Origin: Mesotaenium endlicherianum
Lineage: Eukaryota; Streptophyta; Zygnematophyceae; Zygnematales; Mesotaeniaceae
DNA length: 29,170 bases
Assembly (NCBI GenBank): GCA_009602735.1
Contig: WELA01009122.1
Coordinates: 71,930 to 101,099 of the forward strand
Reading direction: 5' to 3'
Shown: positions 8,023 through 19,198 of the stretch, one piece after another
How positions within the stretch are numbered: the first letter of the stretch is position 1
Layout of the letters: every line of letters starts with the position of its first letter
Position numbers and translations under genes: made by a program
Notes under the pieces: model-generated
Told to the model about the DNA's origin: nothing
Seen by the model: the letters and a program-made list of their open reading frames with translations, nothing else
Databases searched by the model: none

Positions 8023-11000
8023 GCACAAATATGTGAAGAAGCTAAATTCTCAGTCAGCCCCATATTTAAGCCTAAACAAGGTATTCATGTATTCAATCCT
8101 CATTAAATTTTGGACTCTTTCTAAAATTCTGCCTTTTTCCTGTGAGATTGAAATGCGTGCTTCTTTTGGAAGACATGAAGGACACCGTTGCTTCCATCGT
8201 CGCAAGATGCAGTATGCATCATTTGCACACACAACTTTGCACTATGGAAGGCAGAGAACGTTGGAATTTCATGCAGTAATGGATGCAGGGATGACGATCG
8301 CCATGACCACTCTCCAAGTAGTTGTGGAGTTGTGGACCTGCTTTTGCTGGAAGGTTCAGAAGTTAAGAGCAATAATGCAAGGCCATCAAGAATGTCCTAA
8401 GTTGCTGTTGAGCACCGGCCTTGTTTTGCAAAGAGCTCTTAGATATTATCCAAGAGCTTGCAAGGTTATAACATGAAACAGAAAGGGAAAGTTGAGAACA
8501 GGATGGCGCGTGTTGAGCCAGCAATTGGGAGCTTTTGTATGCTTCTCAAATGGTCCACTCCTTGAGCCACTTGGAAGGAGACACGCATGTTGAAGACACT
8601 TACAATTATTATTATGCAGAATCTGGGCCCTCGCTACATGTAGTGCACATGCAGTATTGCCTACGCTCGCGAGAGTATAAAAGGTGATTGCTTGCACTAA
8701 AAATTTTATTTTGGTTTAGGGAGAAGGCAACGAACAATGTTGACACCTAGAAGTTTCATTGGCTCGTAGTCACAATTGAGCATAACGTTTACAAACTCGA
8801 GAGTCTTGTTTGAGCAAGTAACAAGCGACTTCAGGTAGAACCACACACCAAACCATAAAAATTTGTCATACTTTCCCAAACATACCTCTAAATTTCACAG
8901 AAGACTGCACATGTACAAATTTGTACGTTCACCTTTTTCATGTCTCACACTAGAGAACTAAGATTGATTGCGACTTCTTTCATGTTGTGCCTTACAAAGG
9001 GTCTAGTTGTGCATAATGAAGACTTGAGAGCAAAAGTACCTAGTAAGCATCCAGGTTATATATGAGGTTTGACGTGCAGAGCTTGCAAAGTTGTATATCT
9101 CAAATCAAAATCAGAGTTCTTGAAAAAATAGAAAGTTGACCTCTTTGACCAAACAGGTGCGGCTATTCCCAATATAAGCGCACCCCAAAATTCTACTTCT
9201 CATTGCATAACTGAGAGATTTGTAATCTCTAATCGCGTATTTCATGAGAATACATGGAAATACGTGGTGTTGTATGTTGCTCACGGATCGATGAGCGAGT
9301 ATTTCTTATCTAGGGATGCACATGAGTGGTGTATATCTACTCGTTGCTGCATAGCGTTGGATAGGTCATATTATTCAAGATTTGCGACATTTAAGTACTT
9401 ACGTACCTCTCATATGCAAGAGGAATAAAATAAAATCTATCTGTATAAACATGAGTCTCAAGCTTTTATATTTCCGAAGATATCCTTTCAATCCCCCTAC
9501 CTTAAGTAGTGATAATTGAACTTGTATTCTTGAACTTGCAATCATTTGAACGTTTAACACAGTGATTTTGGCACGAGCAAGACAAGGTCAAATGATATTA
9601 TTCTTAGATACACAAATGCATTTCAAAAACTCAAATTGAGGAAAATTCAATGAATCAAAACACAATTTAGAGATTGTATATATAAGGAGAATTGTGATCA
9701 TCTCTTTCTTTTTTGCCAAATTGGGTCATTACAGTTAAGAACTATTTTAATTTGCAAAGGTTCAATAACTACGCCACAAATTTTCAAAAGAAGATCAATA
9801 TTACGCTATACTTGGCCATTAATGATGCGAATGAATGTTAGGGAAGGTTACATTGGCTTTCTATACACACAAGTTTCCTATGTCAATGATAGAGGGAAAT
9901 TTATACAATACTTTAGTAGAAATGAGAGATACAATATGATTGTTCATTTGAGCGTTGAGAGCAGATTCTATGTCTCGCTAAGTTTCATAAATTGCTTCTT
10001 TGAACCAATCATTGGAATAAGACAAACTTAACCCCCCTCAACGTTTTTTACTATTTTCTTTAGATGTAAAGCACGTCATTTTGAAAGAAGTATAAAGAGA
10101 GAAAACGTCCATGGAAAAAGTGCTCACTGTGGAATCATGGGGGGGTCTAGATCCACATATGAGTCCGTAGCATACCTGGGGACGTTATATACTGTAGGGA
10201 TTTATACCTTGAAAAGCGGTCCGCGGAGCTGCCCGAATGGCGCACCAGTTCCTATTACTAGCAAAGGCGTAGGAAGTGGGTGGTATCCACTCCCATATGA
10301 GAATCCCAAGTTCAAGATATGGATTTCAAATACATGTATGGCCATTTGACAATAATGTGTCAAAAATTGCATGGGAGTGAGCGCAGAGAATAAAAAATTA
10401 TGAATGTATGTGATTTAGTGTATTGCAAGCGTAATCAGAAGGCTCAAATCAATTGCCGACTTATTTAAGTTAATTTGGTTAGACCGTTACCATAAAATTT
10501 GGACAAACGGTAACCATCTTGTCTGCGTTTGATTATGATCTATTCAAAGAACCAAAAGGTGTAAAAAGTCATCACCAAAGGGCTTTCTTGAAATCATTGA
10601 CAACTTAAGACACTTTTGAAATATGATTAAGTCCAAAACGCGATTCAACTTTATCGACCACAAATATGTGTTATGAAAAACCAACGAAGGTGATGGCTTT
10701 GCAACCCACATAGAAAAACAATATATGACCCGCTTATGTGAACTAAGTCGTCAAATTTACAATCACTTTTATTCCTTGAATTGCCATCAGCTGGCGTAGC
10801 TGCTTCGTGTGTGGACAACGTATACGTGGCGCATGGAAGTGGATGAATTCATCGATGTCGGAGATATAAAAGTCAACATTTGAATGGTAATACTGATGGA
10901 TGATCATAATATGAAAAATAGTTTTTCTATGGCTTCATCTCATATACACGCATCAAATACCACTCATCTTATATTCTTCACACGTGGGATCCGCGATCAA

Positions 11001-11080
11001 CAAATATGGTTAATTTCCAGCCATCAAACACAGCTGGTTGTCAAACACTCTGAGAATGGTCTATTGAAGACAATCGATTT
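8023..11080. other. AT-rich region without recognisable genes
   Basis: Base composition drops sharply in GC just after the CYP37 stop. No conserved protein, RNA gene or repeat array was recognised on either strand. The short open frames (for example 8000-8476, 9822-10031, 10137-10349) resemble nothing known. The first few hundred bases should include the CYP37 3' UTR. Confidence 0.6.
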
Positions 11081-11410
11081 TTGAACAAAACGCCAAGGGC
11101 AGAGAGGTACCCGATCTCCGTCCTAGGGAGGCGGAGACAGGATGCCGGAGATGGCCTTGTCTTCGGCCTCACTCTGCTTCATTTTCACCCAATAAATCGG
11201 TGCGGCGGAGATCAACAACTCTTCGCCTATAAGGTTAGATGTGCCATTTCCGTCAGGCAACTCAGCGGGAACCCTCGCTACCACCAACACGTGCTCCACC
11301 GGCGCCAGACGCTGACAATTCTTGCGCCTCGTCGCGGAGATGCACGAAGATACAACGTCGGTGCGTGTGCACGACTCCAGTGGTGACAACTGTTATGTTT
11401 CTGACCTACC
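11081..11410. other. Small GC-richer island, unknown
   Basis: A 300-base stretch of higher GC inside AT-rich flanks, open on the + strand (11081-11386) and on the - strand (11123-11389). Neither translation matches a family I know. It directly follows the F-box-like frame on the - strand and could be a downstream exon or UTR of it. Confidence 0.3.
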
Positions 11411-11419
11411 TCGACGCAC

Positions 11420-11842
11420 TTAAGTGAGGCATTGGCGTGAAGACTCAGACAAGACTAGGCGTAAGGTAGTAATGAGAGGGAAATCAAAACCCAGAAAAGC
11501 TAGAAATAATGTCCTCTCTCTGTGGGCGTGTTGTAGGTTGACAATACGCCTGCACATGTTTGGCATCCTACAAAGCTGATCCAATGCAGTGTGCGCTCTT
11601 AGACGCTTGTGCCACATAATGGCGGCTTCTGTGAACGTTGAGAACAGGAGTTTGGTCCAGTGCGTGCAAACCATACCTAGTCTGCGAGCCTCCTCTTTAT
11701 CCACCCACATGCCCACATCCCACTGCCTGTCCCGTGTTGCAAACGATTGCTTGAGTATGCAGTGCACAACATCTTCTTCCAAATTACAAGAGCGGTCATC
11801 CGTATAACTTATGGAGACAAATTTCATAGAACACTGTCTCAA
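11420..11842 (-). CDS. Possible F-box-like protein or fragment (140 aa)
   Basis: A single 140-residue frame starting with ATG. Residues about 22-75 have the spacing of an F-box: an acidic lead (LEEDVVHCILKQSF), then EEARRLGMVCTHWTKLLF and a Trp near the end (AAIMWHKRL), as in L-x(2)-I-L...A-x-x-V-C-x-x-W. A leucine-rich-like start follows (LCRMPNMCRRIVNLQ). F-box proteins are substrate adaptors of SCF ubiquitin ligases. The length is short and no second repeat is visible, so this may be a first exon, a truncated gene or chance. The 3' LTR of the retrotransposon ends about 300 bases upstream in the same orientation. Confidence 0.35.
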   Translation of the reverse strand: MRQCSMKFVSISYTDDRSCNLEEDVVHCILKQSFATRDRQWDVGMWVDKEEARRLGMVCTHWTKLLFSTFTEAAIMWHKRLRAHTALDQLCRMPNMCRRIVNLQHAHRERTLFLAFLGFDFPLITTLRLVLSESSRQCLT

Positions 11843-12145
11843 TACTGCAACTAATTCAAAAGCAACTAACTAAGAAGCAATGAGGAAAAAGAAGGCACTA
11901 TGAAATGCGGTCGGACCGCAAAGGAAATCCTCCTTCAATATTGTAAATACGTTGCCTGTTAATTCAGCAGAGGAGCCAGCCCTTGCGGACTTAAGACTAG
12001 AATTGACCGGCTGTAGAGTAGAGGGAGAAATGAGAAATGCCATTTCAAACAGGAGGGAATGAGAGTAGCATGTGTGCAGTATTACTCGTGTCAGCTACGC
12101 TAGATGGTAGATTGGCAACACAGTTTTGTATATTAAGAATTGTTA
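11843..12145. other. Short gene-free spacer before the retrotransposon
   Basis: About 300 bases between the possible F-box-like frame and the LTR. It would contain that frame's promoter if the frame is real. Nothing definite is seen. Confidence 0.4.
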
Positions 12146-12150
12146 GAAGC
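12146..12150. repeat. Target-site duplication of element A, left (GAAGC)
   Basis: GAAGC directly before the TGAAATGAAT end of the left LTR. The same five bases follow the right LTR at 23995-23999. Confidence 0.85.
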
Positions 12151-12870
12151 TGAAATGAATCTACTTACCAAATAGGCGATTAACAATTAATGAAGATCTT
12201 TATATCAACAAGTAATCTTTATGGTATTTTATGTTAATTGATTAAACAACGAAAGACAACACACTAGCAGTGGATAATACTCGCAAGTCAAATGCAAGTA
12301 AACTAGCATCAATAATGCAATCAGTAAACTCAAACATAAGCAAGGCTAGAAGACAGTGCATATCAATGGCTTCTTGCCTTGGATTCAGATGTCTCTCCGT
12401 AAGCTGTATAAGAGAGTTGGCCTCGTTTCCGAATGCCGAACTCGAGAGCAATGCCTAGCATGTGTACATGGAATGAGTTTACTGTTCAACGGCCAGTGCG
12501 ATGGCACCGCCTACCCGGGAGTTAACCACGTTGGTAGGACCTCGGTTAACCAGATCCATCGCCATCTCCCATCATCCCGAATCGCCATCCATTTTAAGGA
12601 TGTCATCTGGCCATTCATCGAGCACACGACACTTAGATAAAATATCTAGACAGTTCGTTGCTACCGAGTATAGAAGTCACCTGGCTGTCAAAGAATATGT
12701 CAGCAAGCTGACCTAAGTTGGCTTTAGCCTGATGCTCCCGGCTGAGTCATTAAACCGATTATTTTATAAAGTCCAACAGACTCAATATTAACTGAAATTC
12801 AGCAGGCTGAACTTATTTAAGTATTATATTTAAATGAATATTATATCTACCAAAATGCTGATTCATTGCA
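12151..12870 (-). repeat. 3' LTR of element A
   Basis: 720 bases, about 95% identical by eye to the LTR at 23278-23994. On the + strand it begins TGAAATGAAT and ends ATTCATTGCA, imperfect inverted ends. It shares LTR-specific variants with the 23278 copy (for example TGATTATTTTATAAAGT) that the nested copy lacks, confirming the pairing. A small inverted repeat GTCAGCAAGCTGAC lies at 12699-12712. Confidence 0.95.
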
Positions 12871-12883
12871 ATCCCTCCAACTT
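12871..12883 (-). promoter_or_regulatory. Polypurine tract of element A
   Basis: The - strand reads AAGTTGGAGGGAT immediately upstream of the 3' LTR, the position of the plus-strand primer in LTR retrotransposons. The same word borders the 3' LTR of element B. Confidence 0.8.
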
Positions 12884-13041
12884 AACAGGTTGTCGCCTTG
12901 ACAACACTAACACTAGGTACATGGTCTTTCCCAACTGAAAGTACTGATCTCCCTGCCACCGCCTCTTGCTCCAACATTGAGGCCTCACTGTGGGGATCAC
13001 TAGTAACAGTATGCTGTCCCTTTGCCCTCAGCCTACTGCCC

Positions 13042-14719
13042 TTATGAGGGAGATGTTCCTGGGGCTCTACGGTCAGGGGAGCAAGACCGAGAGCCAGACC
13101 TCCTCCTTCTGTCTTGGGGTCTCCTGAAGCCTGGGGGCTCTAAGTAGGGGGAACCAAGGGGAGAACGCAGTAACTGGGATGTTTCCTCCTGCACAGTCTG
13201 AAAATGAAGGGAGGGAGCCTTCTCCTGGGCATCCCTCAAACTGACTGGTACATATACAGGCATTCCAGAAGGATGTGCATGACATGAGCCAAGGGCACAT
13301 ATCCTCTCTGCGAGGGAGATGCTGGCAGGCCTCTGGCAATTTTCCTAGCAGCCCTCCTGTCTGCCCTGTCTGACTTGGTCTCTGCACCTGCAGATGGGCT
13401 TTGTCCTCTGGCAGTTCCCAGCCAAGTGATATCTTCCTCTTCAGCGAGCTGGTGCAGAGCTATGTCTGCCTTGGCCAATCCCGTCTTCTTCATTACAGGG
13501 GATGTGGCAGGTGTCTGGATCACAGCGGGGCTAGTGTCCTCTTCCTCGCCTTCCTCCTTGTCTTCCTCTGACTCCTCCTCTTCTTCCCCTGGCTCCTCTG
13601 AGACTGCTGGGGTCTCCTCTGTCAGCTGCTCCAGCTCTTCCCGAGAAAAAGAATACCCCACTGATCTTCCCCTTTTGGGTGCTGGTGGGGGCTGTTGAGT
13701 CCAGACCGCATACAGGTCTCCCTCTCCCTGTTTGCTTGCCCATTTGGCATAAGCGTGCTTCCCTTTAGAGAATGACTCTCGGGCCCTGCTCCTGTCCTCC
13801 TGCATTTCTTAACTCATGCAGTCTCTTCCTCCATCCAATCTTGGGTCTCAAGCGGCAATGTGAGGGGGCAACACTATGTTCCCCTGTAGGTCTGTAAGGA
13901 AATCTTCCTCCCCTGCCCTGTCGTTTTGCTGGTCCCTCATGTTAATGGCCATCCACCGCCAATCGGTGGGCTTTTGGAAGAAGGTAGGGTCTGTCCCTTT
14001 TAGCGTACAAAGGTACCAATGCCCTGCAAAGTCCAGCTAACTGGTTTCCCTGGCTAAGAATTCCCAACTCCTTCTCTCTACCTCATTACACATGGCCTTG
14101 AACGTGTTATGGGATGTAGAGTCCTTAAAGCTGTCCGCGTCCATGGGGATCATCCTGATGACCCTGTCTTTCCCCCAGATACCCGGAATCGATACAGCGC
14201 CTTCCTCATTCACTTGGGCCATTGCCTTGGCCTCTCTGATCGTATATCCTACCATCCTGGCATAATCGTGGTAGAGGAGGACTCCTATGCTGACCTCTAT
14301 ATACTTGTCAAATTCTTCAGATGTCTCCCCTTCCCTCTGCAGGATTTCCTTCTGCGACTTACTGCGACTTCTCTGGGCATACTTGAAGGCCTCCTCCAGC
14401 AGATCAAAGCCTTTGCCAAGCATTGGTAGCTGCTGATTCTCCTCTGTTCTTCTTCTTCAGCCTGTTGCTTCTGCCTCTCCTCAGCTTGCCTCTCCTCCTC
14501 TGCCTTCCTGGCCTTCTCTGCAGCTTGTCTGTCCAGTTCTTCCTGCCTCAGCTTGGCCTGTTCCTCCTCCTTCTTCTTCTGTGCCTCCCGCTGTTGTTGG
14601 AGTCGTTGTGATTCCCAAGCGGAGATGGAGGATGATTCGATGTCGCCACGGAATTGCAAGTATTTTGCATGTGCCTCTTCCGCTCTTCTCTTCCTCTTAA
14701 GTTCCGACTTCTGAGTCAT
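13042..14719 (-). pseudogene. ORF3, broken copy of element A (unknown protein)
   Basis: Homologous along its whole length to the intact 554-aa frame at 20916-22580. It lies between the chromodomain of pol and the polypurine tract. Breaks include a TAG where the other copy has CAG (after FLARETS, near 14037), a TAA where it has CAA (about 13808), a frameshift with lost bases after EEQRRISSYQ (about 14425) and one near AHVM (about 13280). The ATG at 14719 follows a possible 3' splice site by one base. Function unknown; see the intact copy. Confidence 0.85.
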
Positions 14720-14720
14720 C

Positions 14721-14828
14721 CTGCTCAATCATAAACACAATGCAGTCAGTGAAGTCATAGTACTTTGCCGCTACTGAGTACGCTTGGTGGAGAAGAACGT
14801 GGTAGGGAGAGTTCCAAGTGTGTATTAC
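14721..14828 (-). other. Possible leader intron of ORF3, element A
   Basis: On the - strand, CACAAG|GTAATAC opens and TGATTGAGCAG|GATG closes a 108-nt segment ending one base before the ORF3 ATG. The homologous segment in element B is also exactly 108 nt and keeps both splice-like borders. Confidence 0.45.
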
Positions 14829-14950
14829 CTTGTGTGAGTGAGTAGGAGAGGAGAATTGAGTCCGAGAGAAAAAGTGAGTGTGAGCGCAGCTTGAGTGTGT
14901 AGAATGATTGCATAAAAATTTGCCTCGCTGATCCCGAGACGGAACACACT

Positions 14951-14961
14951 CCCTCCAACTT
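14951..14961 (-). repeat. Internal polypurine-tract-like word, element A
   Basis: The - strand reads AAGTTGGAGGG, the core of the polypurine tract, more than 2 kb upstream of the real one, in the spacer between pol and ORF3. Beside it (14984-15010) are three copies of CTGTCACTA-like units on the + strand. Confidence 0.6.
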
Positions 14962-15075
14962 TAAGGTGGGCTACGTGCCACAACTGTCACTATCTGTCAC
15001 TAACTGTCACGTTCCCCTCTAACTTACCTAGAGACAAGACCTCCTGTCACCTGTCCAGGGCGACTGAAATGACAG

Positions 15076-15246
15076 TTAGGGAGGTGTGCCAGCCGCCCAA
15101 AGGTGGAACCGCTTCAACGTCCCTTTGGCATTGGTCACCTGGTCTTTAAATTCCCAAGTGTCTCCCGAAGCATCGTAACCCTTCCATCTGACCAGGGATT
15201 TCATGACATATTTAGATGATCGACGGACAGAGCGAGCGTCTAAAAT
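15076..15246 (-). pseudogene. Chromodomain at the integrase C terminus
   Basis: In a frame different from the rest of integrase, the - strand encodes ILDARSVRRSSKYVMKSLVR followed by WKGYDASGDTWEFKDQV and ends in TAA at 15076-15078. This is a standard chromodomain pattern (ILD-R...Y-V-K-W-K-G-Y...T-W-E). In chromoviruses it steers integration, often to heterochromatin marks. A frameshift of one or two bases separates it from the GPY-motif frame at about 15246. Confidence 0.85.
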
Positions 15247-15521
15247 CTCTCCTCAAATTCCTCAGGGTCACCATCTCGAACAACGGGGACCGGTCCCAGT
15301 TGGACAGGTAACCGACCTGTGAACAGTGTGTCACCATTGATGTACGATTCCAGGAAGGAGACATTAAAGATTGGGTGACTCTTGTATTCTGCTGACATGT
15401 TCAGTTTGTACGCATTCTGACCGACACGGCGCACCACCGAATATGGACCGACCCAGACCGGACCAAGCTTTTTCTTGACCACACTCGGCAGGTATAGGTG
15501 TTGAGAATGTAGTTTGACCAA
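15240..15521 (-). pseudogene. Integrase C-terminal GPY/F module
   Basis: Encodes KLGPVWVGPYSVVRRVGQNA and then HPIFNVSFLESY. This is the GPY/F module that follows the catalytic core in chromovirus integrases and is joined to the chromodomain. An in-frame TAA at 15528-15530 separates it from the core. Confidence 0.88.
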
Positions 15522-15527
15522 ATCGCC

Positions 15528-16430
15528 TTAAGAGAATGTCAGTTCTCGACGGTGCTGATTAGCGTGTTTTTGTTGAATTTCTTGGGCTTTGTGCAGGTTC
15601 TGTTGGACTTCTGACTGGGTGTCAGCAAACTCCTGGGTTAACTGTAGGGAGATCGGATTGTCAATCCCTTCAGGGTGAGTTAGAGACTCCCCTAGTACAT
15701 CTAAAGGGGACTTAGGGACTCTACCCAGGCTCAGTTCAAAAGGAGTTTTGCCCGTTGACGCGTGCACCGCACTGTTGACCGCAAATTGGATTTGAGGCAA
15801 CAGGTCATCCCAATTGTCTTGTTTTTGGTTAATATATGCTCTCAGCACCTCTTGCAAAACTCGGTTAGTTCTTTCAGTCTGCCCATCGGTCTGAGGGTGG
15901 ATTGGTATGCTGAGCAGCTGTTTGACTCCCATTAACCCCATTAAAGCTCTCCAGAACTTAGAGGTAAATTTTGAGTCTCTGTCTGAGATGATATTAGAGG
16001 GTAGCCCATGTTGGCATACTACATGGTTGTAGAATTGTCTCGCTGTTTCGAGTGCAGTTACTTTGACAGTTATGGGGATGAAAATGACCATTTTTGTCAG
16101 TTTATCCACGACTACCAGTATCGAATCATGCCCATTGGCAGTTCGTGGTAGTGTTACCACCCAGTCCATGGATAATATTTCCCAGCGTCCAGCTGGGATG
16201 GGCAGTGGTTGTAGGAGACCCCCCGGTGGTGTGTGCCTAGACTTATTTCTCTGACACTGATCACAGGACTTAACATATTTCAAGACCTCTCGAGGCAACC
16301 CATCCCAATGATAATGTTTTGCCAATTTGCCAACAGTTTTGGCCTGCCCCAAATTGCCACCCAATAAACTGTCATGCGCTTGACTCAGTAAGAGGGACCT
16401 TATTTCTAAGTTGTTAGGAACGACCAGCTT
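15528..16430 (-). pseudogene. Integrase core of element A
   Basis: Part of a 613-residue frame (15528-17369). The zinc-binding domain has H332 and CDQC (C369, C372), but the second His reads Asn (GGNLG), so this HHCC site is damaged. The catalytic D, D, E are present at residues 402 (MDW), 463 (SDRDSKF) and 499 ([10 protein letters not shown]). The function would be strand transfer of the element cDNA into host DNA. Confidence 0.92.
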
Positions 16431-16649
16431 CAGCCTGCCTGAAGTGGTTTCAGTCACCCAGACCCGTCCCTTAAGCCTATACCCAATTGCAGTAGCAGGA
16501 CACACACCATTAGTGGGGCTAGGCTCAAATGTTGGGTCAGAAAGGTAGGCTTTCCTAAGTTGTTTTAGGAAACACTTTTTCACCTTGAGTGAAGTGATTG
16601 CACAACGGACTTTATCTATAGTATGCTGACTAAAGTTCCTTTCTTGCAA

Positions 16650-17036
16650 GTCAGGTCTTCTAGAGAGTGCTTCAGTAGGATTTAACTTTCCTGGTTTGTA
16701 GTCAATCTGGACTTGGAACTGCTCCTGCATCTGGCTCCAGCGGTTCTCCCTCCTCGACGGCTTGGACTTCTTTTGAACGTGAGTCAGAGCTAGATAATCT
16801 GTAATCACCTTAGAAGCTTTACCATGTAGGTATGCTCTCCACTGTTTGAGCACATGAATGATAGCAAGCAGCTCTTTATAATGCACAAAATAGTTAATTT
16901 CAGCTGGGTTGAATTTTATAGACTCATACAACACAGGATGCCACTCCTGCCGTATCTTACCATCCTTTATGGTTTTGTCAGCAGGCTGCAACAAAATAGC
17001 ACCCATGGCAAAGTCAGAAGCATCAGTAATCACCTG
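16650..17036 (-). pseudogene. RNase H domain of element A
   Basis: Residues about 112-240 of the same frame: [14 protein letters not shown] (D116), [20 protein letters not shown] (E166), TDYLALTH (D191, where TDH is usual) and YKPGKLN...ALSRRPD. It degrades the RNA strand during reverse transcription. Confidence 0.9.
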
Positions 17037-17962
17037 CACAGGTTTGCTGGGGTCATACACGGCTAGCACTGGGGCAGAACAAAGAGCATCTTTAAGGGTT
17101 TGGAAGGCAGCCTGCTGCTCATCCCCCCACACATACCCTATGTCCTTCTTAGTAAGGTCAATCAGTTTACTGGCCTTTGTGGAATAATTCTCAATAAATC
17201 TCCTATAGTAGTTAGCCAACCCAAGGAAGGATCTAACTTCAGAGACAGACTGTGGTACAGGCCAGTCCCTTATGGTCTGGACTTTCTTAGGATCCACACC
17301 GATGCCTTCTATACTGACAACGTGGCCTAAGAATTCAAGACTTTCCTTGAAGAAATCACACTTGCTCATTTTAGCATATAAGTGATTCTTCTCAGAATGT
17401 CCATGACTGTCCTTAAGTGTTCAGCATGCTGAGCTTCATCTTTAGAGAAAATTAAAATATCATCCAGGAAGACTTGCACAAACTTATCCAGGTAAGATCT
17501 GAAAATGTCATTCATAGCACCTATGAAGCTTGCAGGAGCATTAGTCAGTCCAAATGGCATCACGTTAAACTCATAATGTCCATAACGTGTGCGGAAGGCA
17601 GTCTTGTGTTCATCTCCCTCACCAATTCTGATTTGATGATAACCACTCTTGAGATCTATCTTATTGAACACTTTAGCACCAGACAGGATATCAAGCAAGT
17701 CCTCGATTCTGGGTGAAGCATACTTGTTCTTTACTGTAATTCTGTTAAGAGCTCAATAATCAACACACATCCGCATACTTCCATCGTTCTTCTTAACAAA
17801 TAGGATGGGTGCGCCATAAGGTGATAGACTGGGGGAAATATAACCACATTCGTCAAGCTCTTCAATTTGTGTTTTCAACTCTTTGCTCTCCACATAAGAC
17901 AAGCCATAAGTGCGTTGCCAAGGTGGCTGACTCCCAGGTAATAAATCAATCTTGTGATCTAC
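17037..17962 (-). pseudogene. Reverse transcriptase domain of element A
   Basis: Runs from KIDLLPGSQPPWQRTY through LSPYGAPILFVKKNDGSMRM, the catalytic VFLDDILIF (Asp pair at about 17459-17464) to the thumb segment [16 protein letters not shown] stop stands at 17753-17755 where the family has Arg, consistent with CGA to TGA. A one-base frameshift at about 17370 breaks the fingers/palm from the thumb. Confidence 0.93.
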
Positions 17963-18329
17963 TTCCCTCTTAGAGGGTAGTCTTGGAGGCATATTAAAAA
18001 CATCAGTGTACTGATCACCAATTTTTGCAGCAGTAGGGTGCTTTGGAGGGCTTACCTTTCTCTCAACATCTTCTTCAGGTTGAGGAGGTACCTCTCTTAG
18101 CAGCAGACAGAACATTCTGTCTTCCTTCTGGTTCCAACTTTCAAGAAACTCCATTGCATTCAGCAACTTGCATCCTCCTGGAAGCCTCTTCATTTCCTTC
18201 ATTTCCCATCCATACAGGACAAGAGGAAGAGCACTGGTGGGTGCCAAGTTAGTCTGCCCATCACTGGCTCCTCTCAATTTAACTGTACCTCTGCTCCAAC
18301 ACACTTCAGCTTGATGTCTATTAAGCCAG

Positions 18330-18590
18330 GACCTGCCTAGCACGAGATCATAAAAGCCAGCATTGAGTACCTCAAACGTAAGCGTTTCAATTAGAACTGC
18401 AATGCCAGAACCTAGCTGGACCTCAATAGGCTTGGTTATAATTCCTCCCGGGATAATTGAGGCATCTCCAAGGAATATTTTTCTATTCCCTTGGGTGACA
18501 GTAGGCAGTCTTAGCCGCTTAAGTAAGTCGTTATAGATGAAAGTATGTGCCCCTCCGTCAACAAAATGCCCTCACCTTCCTACCTGCAAT
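18330..18590 (-). pseudogene. Aspartic protease domain of element A
   Basis: The flap and substrate groove pattern is present (FVDGGAHTFI, then VLGRSWLNRH), but the catalytic triad reads D-G-G, not D-S/T-G. A frameshift lies immediately before it within a run of Ts (about 18560), so the protease is both broken and substituted. Confidence 0.75.
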
Positions 18591-18899
18591 CATGCAATGC
18601 AGTAGGATAAGGGGGACTGACTTTACTTGACTTTCGCATTGTTCTCCTGACTTAGCAAAGAAATGTTGGACATCGGGTGGACCAAAATCATCCAGAGTGT
18701 GCACTCTCTGGAGATCTATATTGCTGATGGTCTCCTTTATTTGTTTGTCAGGCATGTATAGTGAATCCAGTTCAGCAGGACCCATAATACCTGCTACGAG
18801 GGCAGCTAGTGACGACTCATTATCTCTAGCATCCTCACAGTCAGTAGACTGGATTACTGGCTGTTGCTGTCTTTTAAAGGCTGGTCTTTTCTCTCGACC

Positions 18900-19198
18900 T
18901 TTGGGAGGTGCTTGACTGGACACTGCTTTCTGAAGAGACCCAGTTGCTGGCAATGGAAGCAAAATTTTTTTGCTGAGGTTGGTCTCGGCTTAGTCCTACC
19001 ACCACCTCTTCCATAGCCACCTCGAGAGTAACCACCTCTCCCTCTGGACTGTATAGCATTATACTCATACTCGTACTCATCACCCTAATCATCCTCAGCC
19101 TGGTCTCCTTCAATTGCATTGTAGGACTCGAGGGGCTTTTTGACAATCTTAGACACCAAAGCATTACTCTGGCGCTTGTGATTGAACTACTGTTGATC
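18900..19198 (-). pseudogene. Gag C terminus: RGG boxes and CCHC-type zinc knuckle
   Basis: In the gag frame after three TAG stops, the - strand encodes an RGG-rich segment (SRGRGGYSRGGYGRGGGR, about 18991-19050) followed by a zinc knuckle CFHCQQLGLFRKQC (about 18915-18960). The CCHC histidine is Leu here, so the knuckle as written cannot bind zinc normally. Both parts would bind genomic RNA in a working Gag. Confidence 0.75.

Noticed and set aside
9822..10349. Open frames in the AT-rich region
   Set aside because: Short, no homology, no splice or start context. Expected by chance.
13375..13698. Serine-rich frame on the + strand
   Set aside because: Antisense shadow of the acidic Glu/Asp run of ORF3. 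The same shadow occurs at 21355-21552.
16063..17330. Several + strand frames of 60-90 residues
   Set aside because: Antisense to clear integrase, RNase H and reverse transcriptase on the - strand.
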